From NCBI GenBank assembly GCA_027458945.1, contig DAIDOU010000191.1:1-6882 (forward strand): 6,882 nt of DNA, in the 5' to 3' direction. The notes under the pieces are model-generated. The model worked only from the letters and a program-made list of their open reading frames with translations. It ran no database searches and had not been told where the DNA came from. Positions 1 to 6,507 of this stretch are shown here, piece by piece (position 1 is the stretch's first letter; the number at the start of each line of letters is the position of its first letter). Source of the DNA: Acidobacteriota bacterium (GTDB taxonomy: Bacteria; Acidobacteriota; Thermoanaerobaculia; Thermoanaerobaculales; Thermoanaerobaculaceae). Position numbers and translations under genes: made by a program.

Positions 1-1465
1 GGGCCGCTGGCAGTTTTACGGCAAGGAGCTGCTCCGCATCAAGGACCGCCACGACCGCGACTTCTGCTTCGGCCCGACGCACGAGGAGGTGATCACCGAC
101 GCGGTCCGCCGGCGCGTCACCTCGTACCGCCAGCTGCCAGCCAACCTCTACCAGATCCAGACCAAGTTCCGCGACGAGATCCGGCCCCGCTTCGGCCTGA
201 TGCGCGGTCGTGAGTTCGTGATGAAGGACGCCTACTCGTTCCACACCTCCGCCGCGAGCCTCGACGAGACGTACCGCGCGATGGAGAGGGCGTACCGGCG
301 GGTGTTCGACCGCTGCCAGCTCTCGTACACGGCGGTCGAGGCCGACACCGGCAACATCGGGGGGAGCGAGTCGCACGAGTTCATGGTGCTGGCTGCGACC
401 GGCGAGGACGCGGTCGTGGCCTGCGAGTGCGGCTACGGCGCCAACGCGGAGAAGGCCATCACCGCTGCGATCGCGCCGCCGCCGCCATGGCCCGGCGCGA
501 CCCCCACCGCCCCCGAGGAGGTCCACACGCCCGGGGCGACCTCCGTGCCCGACGTTGCGGCGTTCCTCCACCTCGATCCCTCGCACTTCATCAAGACCAT
601 GATCGTCGAGACCGACGCCGAGTTCGCGGTCGCACTGGTGCGCGGCGACGACGAGGTCAACGAGATCAAGCTCAAGAACGTGCTCGGGGCGAGCCACCTC
701 CAGCTCGCCGCCGAGGCGAAGGTCGAGCAGGTCACGGGCGGCGGGATGGGGTTCTCGGGCCCCGTCGGCCTGACCGGCGTGCGCATGGTGGCCGATCCCG
801 AGGTGATGCGAATGGCGGTGGCGGCCGCCGGCGCCAACCGCGCCGACTACCACGTCGTGGGCGTGGTCCCGGGCCGCGATTTCACCCCGGCGATCGTCGC
901 GGACATCCGCGTCGCGCGGGCGGGCGATCCCTGCCCGCGCTGCGGCGCGCCGCTCGTCGTCAAGCGCGGCATCGAGGTCGGCCACATCTTCAAGCTCGGC
1001 ACCAAGTACTCGGCGAAGATGGCGTGCAACTTCCTCGACGAGGCGGGGGCGGTGCAGCCGATGATCATGGGGTGCTACGGGCTCGGGGTCGGCCGCACCG
1101 TGGCCGCGGCGGTCGAGCAGAACCACGACGACGCCGGTATCGTCTGGCCGCGGCCGCTGGCGCCGTTCGAGGTCGAGCTGATCGCGCTCAACCCCGACGT
1201 GGCCGCGGTTCGCGAGGCCGCCGAGCGAGTCTACGCCGACCTTGATGCGGCCGGCTGCGAGGTGTTCTACGACGACCGCGACGAGCGCCCCGGCGTCAAG
1301 TTCAACGACGCCGACCTGATCGGCTTCCCGGTGCGCGTCGTCATCGGCAAGAAGGGGGTCGAGCAGGGCCAGGCCGAGCTCTCGCTGCGCCGCGACAGGG
1401 TGAAGATCCCGGTCGCCCTTGCCGACGCGGTGGCGAAGGTCAGAGAGCTGCTCGCCGGGCTCTGA
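1..1465 (+). CDS. proS: Prolyl-tRNA synthetase, bacterial type with INS domain (5' truncated by window edge)
   Basis: This cytoplasmic class II aminoacyl-tRNA synthetase charges tRNA-Pro with proline. The reading frame is open from base 2 to the TGA at 1463-1465, giving 487 visible residues. Against the roughly 570 residues usual for the family, about 85-90 N-terminal residues, including motif 1, lie left of the window. In visible numbering, residues 24-30 read GPTHEEV, a ProRS signature. Motif 2 spans about 56-76 (FRDEIRPRFG onward). The INS editing domain runs from about 135 to 310 and keeps the lysine (K198, in FIKTMIV) matching the catalytic INS lysine of the E. coli enzyme. Residues 323-327 read GIEVG, motif 3 is GCYGLGVGR at 357-365, and the anticodon-binding domain fills about 386-487 (ERPGVKFNDAD, VVIGKKG). 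Two cysteine pairs, CEC and CPRC, flank the INS domain; whether they bind metal is not shown. The GTG at 89 is an internal valine codon, not a start. No frameshift or lost motif is visible. Confidence 0.97.
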   Translation, partial: GRWQFYGKELLRIKDRHDRDFCFGPTHEEVITDAVRRRVTSYRQLPANLYQIQTKFRDEIRPRFGLMRGREFVMKDAYSFHTSAASLDETYRAMERAYRRVFDRCQLSYTAVEADTGNIGGSESHEFMVLAATGEDAVVACECGYGANAEKAITAAIAPPPPWPGATPTAPEEVHTPGATSVPDVAAFLHLDPSHFIKTMIVETDAEFAVALVRGDDEVNEIKLKNVLGASHLQLAAEAKVEQVTGGGMGFSGPVGLTGVRMVADPEVMRMAVAAAGANRADYHVVGVVPGRDFTPAIVADIRVARAGDPCPRCGAPLVVKRGIEVGHIFKLGTKYSAKMACNFLDEAGAVQPMIMGCYGLGVGRTVAAAVEQNHDDAGIVWPRPLAPFEVELIALNPDVAAVREAAERVYADLDAAGCEVFYDDRDERPGVKFNDADLIGFPVRVVIGKKGVEQGQAELSLRRDRVKIPVALADAVAKVRELLAGL

Positions 1466-1477
1466 GGCTTCCACCGG

Positions 1478-1508
1478 CCGGTCCGGAGAACCGGGCTGGG
1501 GCGGCCCG
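1478..1508 (+). terminator. Possible weak hairpin terminator after proS
   Basis: Two short inverted repeats follow the proS stop. One has arms CCGGT (1478-1482) and ACCGG (1490-1494). The other has arms CGGGC (1492-1496) and GCCCG (1504-1508), followed by only three T residues at 1511-1513. The two stems share bases, so only one can form at a time. The short stems and poor T-run make termination uncertain. Read-through into the next gene 85 bases downstream is quite possible. Confidence 0.2.
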
Positions 1509-1537
1509 CGTTTGTACCGATAGGCGGGCCTGCCGCC

Positions 1538-1546
1538 GGAGGAGGA
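1538..1546 (+). promoter_or_regulatory. Ribosome binding site deciding the GTG start of the S41 peptidase
   Basis: The purine run GGAGGAGGA contains a full AGGAGG core at 1540-1545, five bases before the GTG at 1551. There is no ATG in frame near this point, and the GTG immediately precedes a textbook signal peptide. This site therefore supports the non-ATG start. Confidence 0.8.
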
Positions 1547-1550
1547 CCCA

Positions 1551-3263
1551 GTGACGACGAGGACATCTGCGTCCGGTTCGGTGCGACCGGCGGCGGTGGC
1601 CGTGGCGCTCGTTGCGGCGCTGGCGGCGGTCGCCGCGCTGCCGGCTCGCGCCCAGGAAGCCAAGGTCTTCAGCCGGGTGGAGCTCACCCAGGATGCGAGG
1701 CAGCTGGCCGATGCGATCGAGCGTTCACACCCAGACCCGTACAGCGCGGGCGGTGGCATCATCGCCTTCCACCGCCGGCTCCACGACCTCCTCCGTGCGA
1801 TTCCCTCCGGGGGGATGACGGAGGAGCAGTTCTACCGGTACCTGCTGCCGTTCGTCGCGCGGCTGCGCGACGGGCACACGGCGGTGCTCCAGGCGGACGA
1901 CGGCGGCCCCCGGCCCGGGCTGCCGCTGGGGTTCCGAATCGTCGACGAGTCCCTCGTCGTCGCGGCCGCTCCCGAAAGCGGGGCAGCGCCATCCGGCGCG
2001 GCCGGGTCGCGAGGTCGCGACCTGCTGGGGGCCGCGCTGGTGGCGATCGAGGGCGTCCCAATGCACGAGCTGGTCGAGCGCCAGAACAACCTGCGCGGGA
2101 TCGAGAACGTGTACGGGACGCTCGCCCTCCTCGTGAGGGGGCTGAGGACGGAGCGCGGCGTCGCGCTGCTGCTCCCCGAGTGGAGCGACCGCTCCACGAT
2201 CCGGGTCGCGCTCCGCCTGGCCTCGGGTGAGGTGCGCGAGCTCGGGCTCGCGTCCGGCCCGGCGCCGGCGGCGACGCTTGCCTCCCGTGTCACGATGCCC
2301 GACACGCGGGCGACCGACGTCGCCTGGCGCTTCCTCGACGGCGCCGGCAAGACCGCGCTGCTCGAGATCGACGACATGTCCGCCTACCGGGAGGGGTGCG
2401 AGGCGTGGCTCGCAGCGGGGATGAGCGAGGGTGCGGAGATGACCCGGGAGGCGTACCGGAGGTTTCACCGCGGCGAGCCCCCCGCGAGCATGGAGGCGGT
2501 GCTGGCCGGGATTCCCTCGGCGACCGACGCCTTCGCTGGCCTCATGGACGCGATGCGGGCGAAGGGGACCGAGAACCTGATCGTGGACCTGAGGGCGAAC
2601 ACCGGGGGGAACGACCTCATGGAGGCGATCCTGATCGACTTCCTCTTCGGCCCCGAGGTGATGAAGACGTACGCGACCGGGTACCAGATCGTCAGGTACT
2701 CCGACCTCTACTTCCAGGTGTACGCGGCCAGTCGTCTCGAGGAGATCAACCGCGGCCGCGACCTGCCGCTGCAGACCAACGACTACGACTTCTCCGGCGA
2801 GCGCCGGGCCGGGGCCGACGCCGGAGCGCGTCTGCTGGCCGAGCTCAAGAAGGCGCCGACGTTCTACCGCCGCTACGAGGCCGGAATCGTGCCCTATCGC
2901 CCGCGGGCGATCGTGGTCCTCTCCTCCGCCTTCACCTACAGCGCCGGCTTCTCGATGCTGGCGGCGCTGAGCAGCCTCGGCGCGACGGTGGTCGGGACGC
3001 CGCCGGCCCAGGCCGGCAACTGCTTCAGCGACTCGCTGCTGTTCCGCCTGCGGAACACGCAGCTCATGTGCGCCGTCGCGTTCAAGCAGAACGTCACCTT
3101 CCCCGACGACCCCGAGCGGGGGAGGTGCCTGATCCCCGACGTCCGCCTGACGTTCGAGAAGCTGGCCGCCCTGGGGTTCGACCCCAACGCCGAGGTCCTT
3201 CTCGCGCTCGAGACCCTCGGTCACCCGGCTCGACGGCCGGGGAGCGGCCAAGGGGGGCGGTGA
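1551..3263 (+). CDS. Exported S41-family serine peptidase, tricorn-like active site
   Basis: This is a 570-residue predicted extracytoplasmic endopeptidase. Residues 1-34 form a signal peptide: basic start, a long Ala/Val/Leu core, and an ARA|Q cleavage site after residue 34. There is no lipobox cysteine. An N-terminal helical region (about 37-105) ends in RDGHT with H109. Residues about 125-185 resemble the divergent PDZ-like domain of S41 proteins (GAALVAIEGVP). The S41 core follows: DLRANTGGN at 346-354, then TYSAGF with the likely nucleophile S464. The CtpA-type lysine about 25 residues after the serine is absent. Instead, E522, in an E-x-G-x-x-I-P-D context 58 residues after S464, and H109 fit the Ser/His/Glu arrangement known from tricorn core protease. 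That alignment is by eye. The start is GTG with a strong SD. It lies 85 bases after proS and 203 bases before the dcp-like gene. Substrate is unknown; peptide scavenging or envelope protein processing are both possible. Confidence 0.87.
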   Translation: MTTRTSASGSVRPAAVAVALVAALAAVAALPARAQEAKVFSRVELTQDARQLADAIERSHPDPYSAGGGIIAFHRRLHDLLRAIPSGGMTEEQFYRYLLPFVARLRDGHTAVLQADDGGPRPGLPLGFRIVDESLVVAAAPESGAAPSGAAGSRGRDLLGAALVAIEGVPMHELVERQNNLRGIENVYGTLALLVRGLRTERGVALLLPEWSDRSTIRVALRLASGEVRELGLASGPAPAATLASRVTMPDTRATDVAWRFLDGAGKTALLEIDDMSAYREGCEAWLAAGMSEGAEMTREAYRRFHRGEPPASMEAVLAGIPSATDAFAGLMDAMRAKGTENLIVDLRANTGGNDLMEAILIDFLFGPEVMKTYATGYQIVRYSDLYFQVYAASRLEEINRGRDLPLQTNDYDFSGERRAGADAGARLLAELKKAPTFYRRYEAGIVPYRPRAIVVLSSAFTYSAGFSMLAALSSLGATVVGTPPAQAGNCFSDSLLFRLRNTQLMCAVAFKQNVTFPDDPERGRCLIPDVRLTFEKLAALGFDPNAEVLLALETLGHPARRPGSGQGGR

Positions 3264-3369
3264 GGTGAGAGCGATCGCGTGCGCTGGGCGCGGGCCTCAG
3301 GGTCTCCACGCACCGTTCGCCCCGCAGGGTGGCGCGATTCCTTTTGCCGGCCGGCTTGTGTTCGAGCGC

Positions 3370-3399
3370 TTGACCGTGCGGCGCCGCTGCGAGTAACGT
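3370..3399 (+). promoter_or_regulatory. Candidate sigma70-type promoter for the dcp-like gene
   Basis: TTGACC at 3370-3375 matches five of six -35 consensus bases. An 18-base spacer leads to TAACGT at 3394-3399, which keeps the three most conserved -10 positions (T1, A2, T6). It lies in the 203-base gap between the S41 and dcp-like genes. It would give a leader of roughly 60 bases before the ATG at 3467. The rest of the gap (3264-3369) holds no convincing terminator or operator. Confidence 0.45.
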
Positions 3400-3451
3400 G
3401 CCTCGCCCGGCGGACCGCTCGCCGAACGCTGCGCGGTCAGGCGGGCACCAC

Positions 3452-3457
3452 AGGAGG
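3452..3457 (+). promoter_or_regulatory. Ribosome binding site fixing the dcp start at ATG 3467
   Basis: A perfect AGGAGG sits nine bases before ATG 3467. The frame is also open back to a GTG at 3398, but that codon has no SD and overlaps the candidate -10 box. Starting there would add 23 charged residues (MPRPADRSPN onward) in front of a clean signal peptide. This site therefore decides for the ATG. Confidence 0.85.
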
Positions 3458-3466
3458 GACCAAGCG

Positions 3467-5620
3467 ATGCTCCGAACTCTGGCACTCAGCCTCGCGGCCG
3501 CGGCCGTGCTCCTCGTCCTGCCGTCGTCCGGCGCGCGCGCCGGGCAGGCGGAGCCTGCACCCATGGCGCCCGCAGCCCGAACGAACCCGTTCTTCACTCC
3601 CAGCCCGCTTCCGTTCCAGGCGCCGCAGTTCGACAAGATCCAGGATGCGGACTTCGGGCCGGCGCTCGAAGAGGGGATGAAGCAGCAGCGGGCGGCGGTG
3701 GAGAGGATCGCCGACAACCCGGCGCCGGCGACGTTCGAGAACACCCTCGTCGCGCTGGAGAAGAGCGGTCCGCTGCTGCTCCGCGTCGGGCAGGTGTTCA
3801 ACGCGCTGTGCTCGGCCAACACCGACCCGACGCTGCAGAAGCTCCAGGAAGCGGTGGCGCCCAAGCTGGCCGCGCACCAGGATGCCATCTTCCTCAACGA
3901 CAAGCTGTTCAAGCGCGTCGAGGCGGTCTACGGCGAGCGCGCCTCGCTCAAGCTCGACCCCGAGTCGGCGCGCCTGGTCCAGTACTACCACCAGCAGTTC
4001 GTGCACGCCGGCGCCCGGCTCTCGGACGCGGACAAGACCCGGCTCAAGCAGCTCAACGAGCGCGACGCCGCGCTCTCCGCCAAGTTCACCAACCAGCTCC
4101 TGGCCGCCGCCAAGGCGGGCGCCCTCGTGGTGGGCGACAAGGCCGAGCTGGCCGGCCTGTCGCAGGGCGAGCTTGACGCCGCCGCGCAGGACGCCAAAAG
4201 CCGCGGCCTCGCGGGGAAATGGCTGATCCCGCTGCAGAACACGACGCAGCAGCCGGCGCTCTCCTCGCTGTCCGACCGCGCCACGCGGCAGAAGCTGTTC
4301 GAGGACTCGTGGCTGCGCGCCGAGCGCGGCGACGCCAACGACACGCGCGCCACGATCACCGAGCTGGCGATGCTGCGCGCCGAGAAGGCGAAGCTCCTCG
4401 GTTTCCCGAACTATGCGGCGTGGCGGCTGGAGGACCAGATGGCCAAGACGCCGGCCACGGTCGAGAGCTTCCTCGGCAAGCTGGTGCCGCCGGCGACCGC
4501 CAACGCGCAGCGTGAGGCGGCCAACATCCAGGCGCTGATCGACACGCAGCACGGCGACTTCAAGCTCGAGCCGTGGGACTGGGAGTTCTACGCCGACCAG
4601 GTGCGCAAGGCGAAGTTCGACCTCGACGAGGCGCAGCTCGAGCCGTACTTCGAGCTCAACCGCGTGCTCGAGGACGGCGTGTTCTACGCGGCGCACGAGC
4701 TCTACGGCGTGACGTTCAAGGAGCGTCACGACATCCCGGTGTACAACCCCGACGTGCGTGTTTTCGAGGTGCTCGACAAGGACGGCTCGCCGCTGGCGCT
4801 GTTCTACTGCGACTACTTCAAGCGCGACAACAAGTCGGGCGGGGCGTGGATGGACAACTTCGTGATCCAGTCCAAGCTCCTCGGCACCAAGCCCGTGGTC
4901 TTCAACGTCGGCAACTTCACCAAGCCGGCGCCCGGCCAGCCGGCGTTGCTCTCCTGGGACGACGTCACCACGATGTTCCACGAGTTCGGCCACGCGCTGC
5001 ATGGCATGTTCGCCGACGAGGAGTACCCGAGCCTGTCCGGCACCAACGTGGCGCGCGACTTCGTCGAGTTCCCGTCGCAGATCAACGAGCACTGGGCGCT
5101 GTACCCGCAGGTGCTGGCGCACTACGCGATCAACATCAAGACCGGCAAGCCGATGCCGCAGGAGCTGGTGGACAAGATCAAGCGCGCCGCCACGTTCAAC
5201 CAGGGGTACGACCTCACCGAGCTGATCGCCGCCGCCGAGCTCGACATGCAGTGGCACACGCTCGCCGCCGGCGCCCCGAAGCCGAACGTGGACGCGTTCG
5301 AGGCGGCCGCGCTCAAGGCGACCGGCGTGGACGTGCCGCAGGTGCCGCCGCGCTACCGCTCCAGCTACTTCCTCCACATCTGGAGCAACGGCTACGCCGC
5401 CGGCTACTACGCCTACCTGTGGGCGGAGATGCTCGACGACGACGCGTTTGCCTGGTTCACCGAGCACGGCGGGCTGACGCGCGCCAACGGCGACCGCTTC
5501 CGCGCCATGATCCTCTCGCGCGGCAACACCGAGGACCTGGCGGCGATGTACCGCGCGTTCCGCGGCCGCGACCCCGAGATCGGGCCAATGCTCGAGACCC
5601 GCGGCCTGGCCGGGAAGTAG
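3467..5620 (+). CDS. dcp: Exported M3-family metallopeptidase, peptidyl-dipeptidase Dcp type
   Basis: This zinc peptidase is predicted to release dipeptides from the C-termini of oligopeptides. From the ATG it has 717 residues; E. coli Dcp has about 680. Residues 1-25 are a signal peptide ending ARA|G, so the mature enzyme should lie in the periplasm or outside the cell. The mature N-terminus (NPFFTPSPLPFQAP, then FDKIQDADF) is typical of Dcp. A long helical domain precedes the catalytic part. The zinc motif is HEFGHALH, with ligands H505 and H509 and catalytic E506. The third ligand is E534 in DFVEFPSQ, 29 residues after H505 as in thimet oligopeptidase. The C-terminal IWSNGYAAGYYAYLW segment supplies Y643 and Y650, spaced like the substrate-binding tyrosines of Dcp and related M3 enzymes. 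The tail (MILSRGNTEDL) is also Dcp-like, so Dcp is favoured over oligopeptidase A. The gene probably has its own promoter and ends before a strong hairpin. No defect is seen. Confidence 0.95.
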   Translation: MLRTLALSLAAAAVLLVLPSSGARAGQAEPAPMAPAARTNPFFTPSPLPFQAPQFDKIQDADFGPALEEGMKQQRAAVERIADNPAPATFENTLVALEKSGPLLLRVGQVFNALCSANTDPTLQKLQEAVAPKLAAHQDAIFLNDKLFKRVEAVYGERASLKLDPESARLVQYYHQQFVHAGARLSDADKTRLKQLNERDAALSAKFTNQLLAAAKAGALVVGDKAELAGLSQGELDAAAQDAKSRGLAGKWLIPLQNTTQQPALSSLSDRATRQKLFEDSWLRAERGDANDTRATITELAMLRAEKAKLLGFPNYAAWRLEDQMAKTPATVESFLGKLVPPATANAQREAANIQALIDTQHGDFKLEPWDWEFYADQVRKAKFDLDEAQLEPYFELNRVLEDGVFYAAHELYGVTFKERHDIPVYNPDVRVFEVLDKDGSPLALFYCDYFKRDNKSGGAWMDNFVIQSKLLGTKPVVFNVGNFTKPAPGQPALLSWDDVTTMFHEFGHALHGMFADEEYPSLSGTNVARDFVEFPSQINEHWALYPQVLAHYAINIKTGKPMPQELVDKIKRAATFNQGYDLTELIAAAELDMQWHTLAAGAPKPNVDAFEAAALKATGVDVPQVPPRYRSSYFLHIWSNGYAAGYYAYLWAEMLDDDAFAWFTEHGGLTRANGDRFRAMILSRGNTEDLAAMYRAFRGRDPEIGPMLETRGLAGK

Positions 5621-5637
5621 AACTCGCCGTGAATGTG

Positions 5638-5667
5638 CGCAGGGCCGGCCGGGGGGCCGGCCCTGCG
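5638..5667. terminator. Strong hairpin between convergent genes, likely bidirectional terminator
   Basis: The arms CGCAGGGCCGGCC (5638-5650) and GGCCGGCCCTGCG (5655-5667) pair perfectly over 13 bp around a GGGG loop, and G-U pairs can extend the base. It starts 17 bases after the dcp-like stop codon and lies 63 bases past the stop of the minus-strand gene. Neither strand shows a T-run after the stem, so it is not a classical intrinsic terminator. Its position between converging genes is the main argument for a stop or mRNA-end role. Confidence 0.5.
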
Positions 5668-5671
5668 TGTA

Positions 5672-5710
5672 GCCGGACCGGCGGTCCGCGGCGATGCCCG
5701 GTGGTCCGGC
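5672..5710. repeat. Second inverted repeat in the convergent intergenic region
   Basis: GCCGGACC (5672-5679) is exactly inverted at 5703-5710 (GGTCCGGC) with a 23-base loop. An alternative, tighter stem pairs CGGACC (5674-5679) with GGTCCG (5683-5688) around a 3-base loop. It is the first structure met by transcripts leaving the minus-strand gene, 20 bases past its stop codon. It may help stop or stabilise that transcript. In such GC-rich DNA a chance repeat cannot be excluded. Confidence 0.3.
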
Positions 5711-5729
5711 CGCCCGCGATACCGGCCGG

Positions 5730-6497
5730 TCAGCGCGGGCGCGGGAGGCGGCCGAGCAGGCGCAGGAGGCCGTCCAGGAGAGTCGCAGGGTGGGGCGGGC
5801 ACCCGGGGACGAACAGATCGACGGGCAGCAGCCCGGCCGCCCCGCCCTCGACCTCGGGCCGGCCGGCGAACGGACCTCCCGAGATCGCGCACGCGCCGGA
5901 GACGATCACCAGCTTGGGCGCCGGGACCGCATCGTAGGTCGCGAGGAGCGCGGCGCGCATGTTGGCGGTGACCGGCCCGGTGACGAGCAGGCCGTCGGCG
6001 TGGCGCGGCGAGGCGACGAAGCCGATGCCGAACCGCTGCATGTCGAAGACGATCGTCTGCAGCACGGCGGCGTCCGCCTCGCACCCGTTGCACCCCCCGG
6101 CGCTCACCTGGCGCAGGCGCAGCGAGCGCCCGAACAGCGTTCGCGCCCGCCGGTCGAGCGCCGCCGCGAGGGGCACCGGGTCCGGGCCGGCGACGAGGGC
6201 CGCGCGCGACCTGGCGGCCATGCGATAGTCCCCGGCCATCGTGATCGCGCCGGCCGGGCAGGCGTCCTGGCACTGGGTGCAGAACAGGCAACGGCCGAGG
6301 TCGATGCGGACAGTGCCGCCGGCGACCGCGACGGCGCCGGTGGGGCAGGCGTCGGCGCAGGCGCGGCAGTCGGCGGCACAGCGCCCGGAGTCGATCGCCG
6401 GAGCGCCGCGAAACCGGTCGGAGAGCGCGGGCGGCGCGTCCGGGAACCGGGACGTCCGGTGACCTTGGCGCAGGCGGGCGAGGAGGACCTTCAGCAT
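5730..6497 (-). CDS. Fused two-cluster ferredoxin and NuoB/HycG-like small subunit of a hydrogenase-related complex
   Basis: This 255-residue electron-transfer subunit carries two domains that are separate proteins in E. coli Hyc/Hyf and complex I. The N-terminal domain is NuoI/HycF-like with two [4Fe-4S] motifs. C40, C44, C47 and C51 form the first, with an unusual three-residue first gap. C70, C73, C76 and C80 form the second, with normal CX2CX2CX3CP spacing. After a linker (about 85-130) comes a 20-kDa NuoB/HycG-like domain: GCNGCE at 135-140, TGPVTANM at 173-180, GACAISGG at 201-208 and PGCPPHP at 231-237. Its four cysteines (C136, C139, C203, C233) match the ligands of the N2 or proximal cluster, so all three clusters look intact. 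No signal peptide or membrane segment is seen; the protein should sit on the cytoplasmic arm of a membrane complex. Start ATG 6497 has a GAGGAG SD overlapping the stop of the upstream large-subunit gene, implying coupled translation. It is the last gene of the operon. A simple NuoB paralogue is the main alternative. Confidence 0.9.
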   Translation of the reverse strand: MLKVLLARLRQGHRTSRFPDAPPALSDRFRGAPAIDSGRCAADCRACADACPTGAVAVAGGTVRIDLGRCLFCTQCQDACPAGAITMAGDYRMAARSRAALVAGPDPVPLAAALDRRARTLFGRSLRLRQVSAGGCNGCEADAAVLQTIVFDMQRFGIGFVASPRHADGLLVTGPVTANMRAALLATYDAVPAPKLVIVSGACAISGGPFAGRPEVEGGAAGLLPVDLFVPGCPPHPATLLDGLLRLLGRLPRPR

Positions 6498-6501
6498 CGC
6501 G

Positions 6502-6507
6502 CTCCTC
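6502..6507 (-). promoter_or_regulatory. Ribosome binding site overlapping upstream stop codon
   Basis: On the minus strand GAGGAG spans 6507 down to 6502, overlaps the TGA (6508-6506) of the large-subunit gene, and lies four bases before ATG 6497. It decides the start of the fused ferredoxin/NuoB-like protein over in-frame codons further upstream. It also suggests translational coupling of the two subunits. Confidence 0.75.

Noticed and set aside
1466..1550. A possible promoter for the S41 gene around TTTGTACCGATAGG.
   Set aside because: No -35/-10 pair with acceptable spacing could be found. The gene may be read through from proS or use a different sigma factor.
2012..2023. The 12-bp palindrome AGGTCGCGACCT inside the S41 gene.
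   Set aside because: It lies in coding sequence encoding a variable linker, has no partner site, and is likely a chance product of the base composition.
1725..3251. A 508-codon open frame on the minus strand opposite the S41 gene.
   Set aside because: Its composition is repetitive (Arg, Gly, Val, Glu, Pro) with no recognisable domain. The plus-strand S41 motifs and signal peptide explain the region.
3271..3278. The octamer GCGATCGC (cyanobacterial HIP1-like), also at 467-474.
   Set aside because: Two copies in about 6.9 kb of very GC-rich DNA can be chance, and nothing else suggests a cyanobacterium.
3398..3466. An N-terminal extension of Dcp from GTG 3398.
   Set aside because: It has no SD, overlaps the candidate -10 box and would bury the signal peptide behind 23 polar residues. 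ATG 3467 has a perfect AGGAGG.
3437..5467. A 676-codon open frame on the minus strand opposite the dcp-like gene.
   Set aside because: It is an antisense shadow caused by high GC at third codon positions. Its product is low-complexity and rich in Arg, Val, Glu, Leu and Gly with no family motif, while the plus strand encodes an intact M3 peptidase.
4573..5937. A 454-codon plus-strand frame overlapping the end of dcp and running into the convergent region.
   Set aside because: It is a frame-shifted shadow of dcp, Arg/Ala/Gly-rich, without SD or motif. The Dcp frame is intact throughout.
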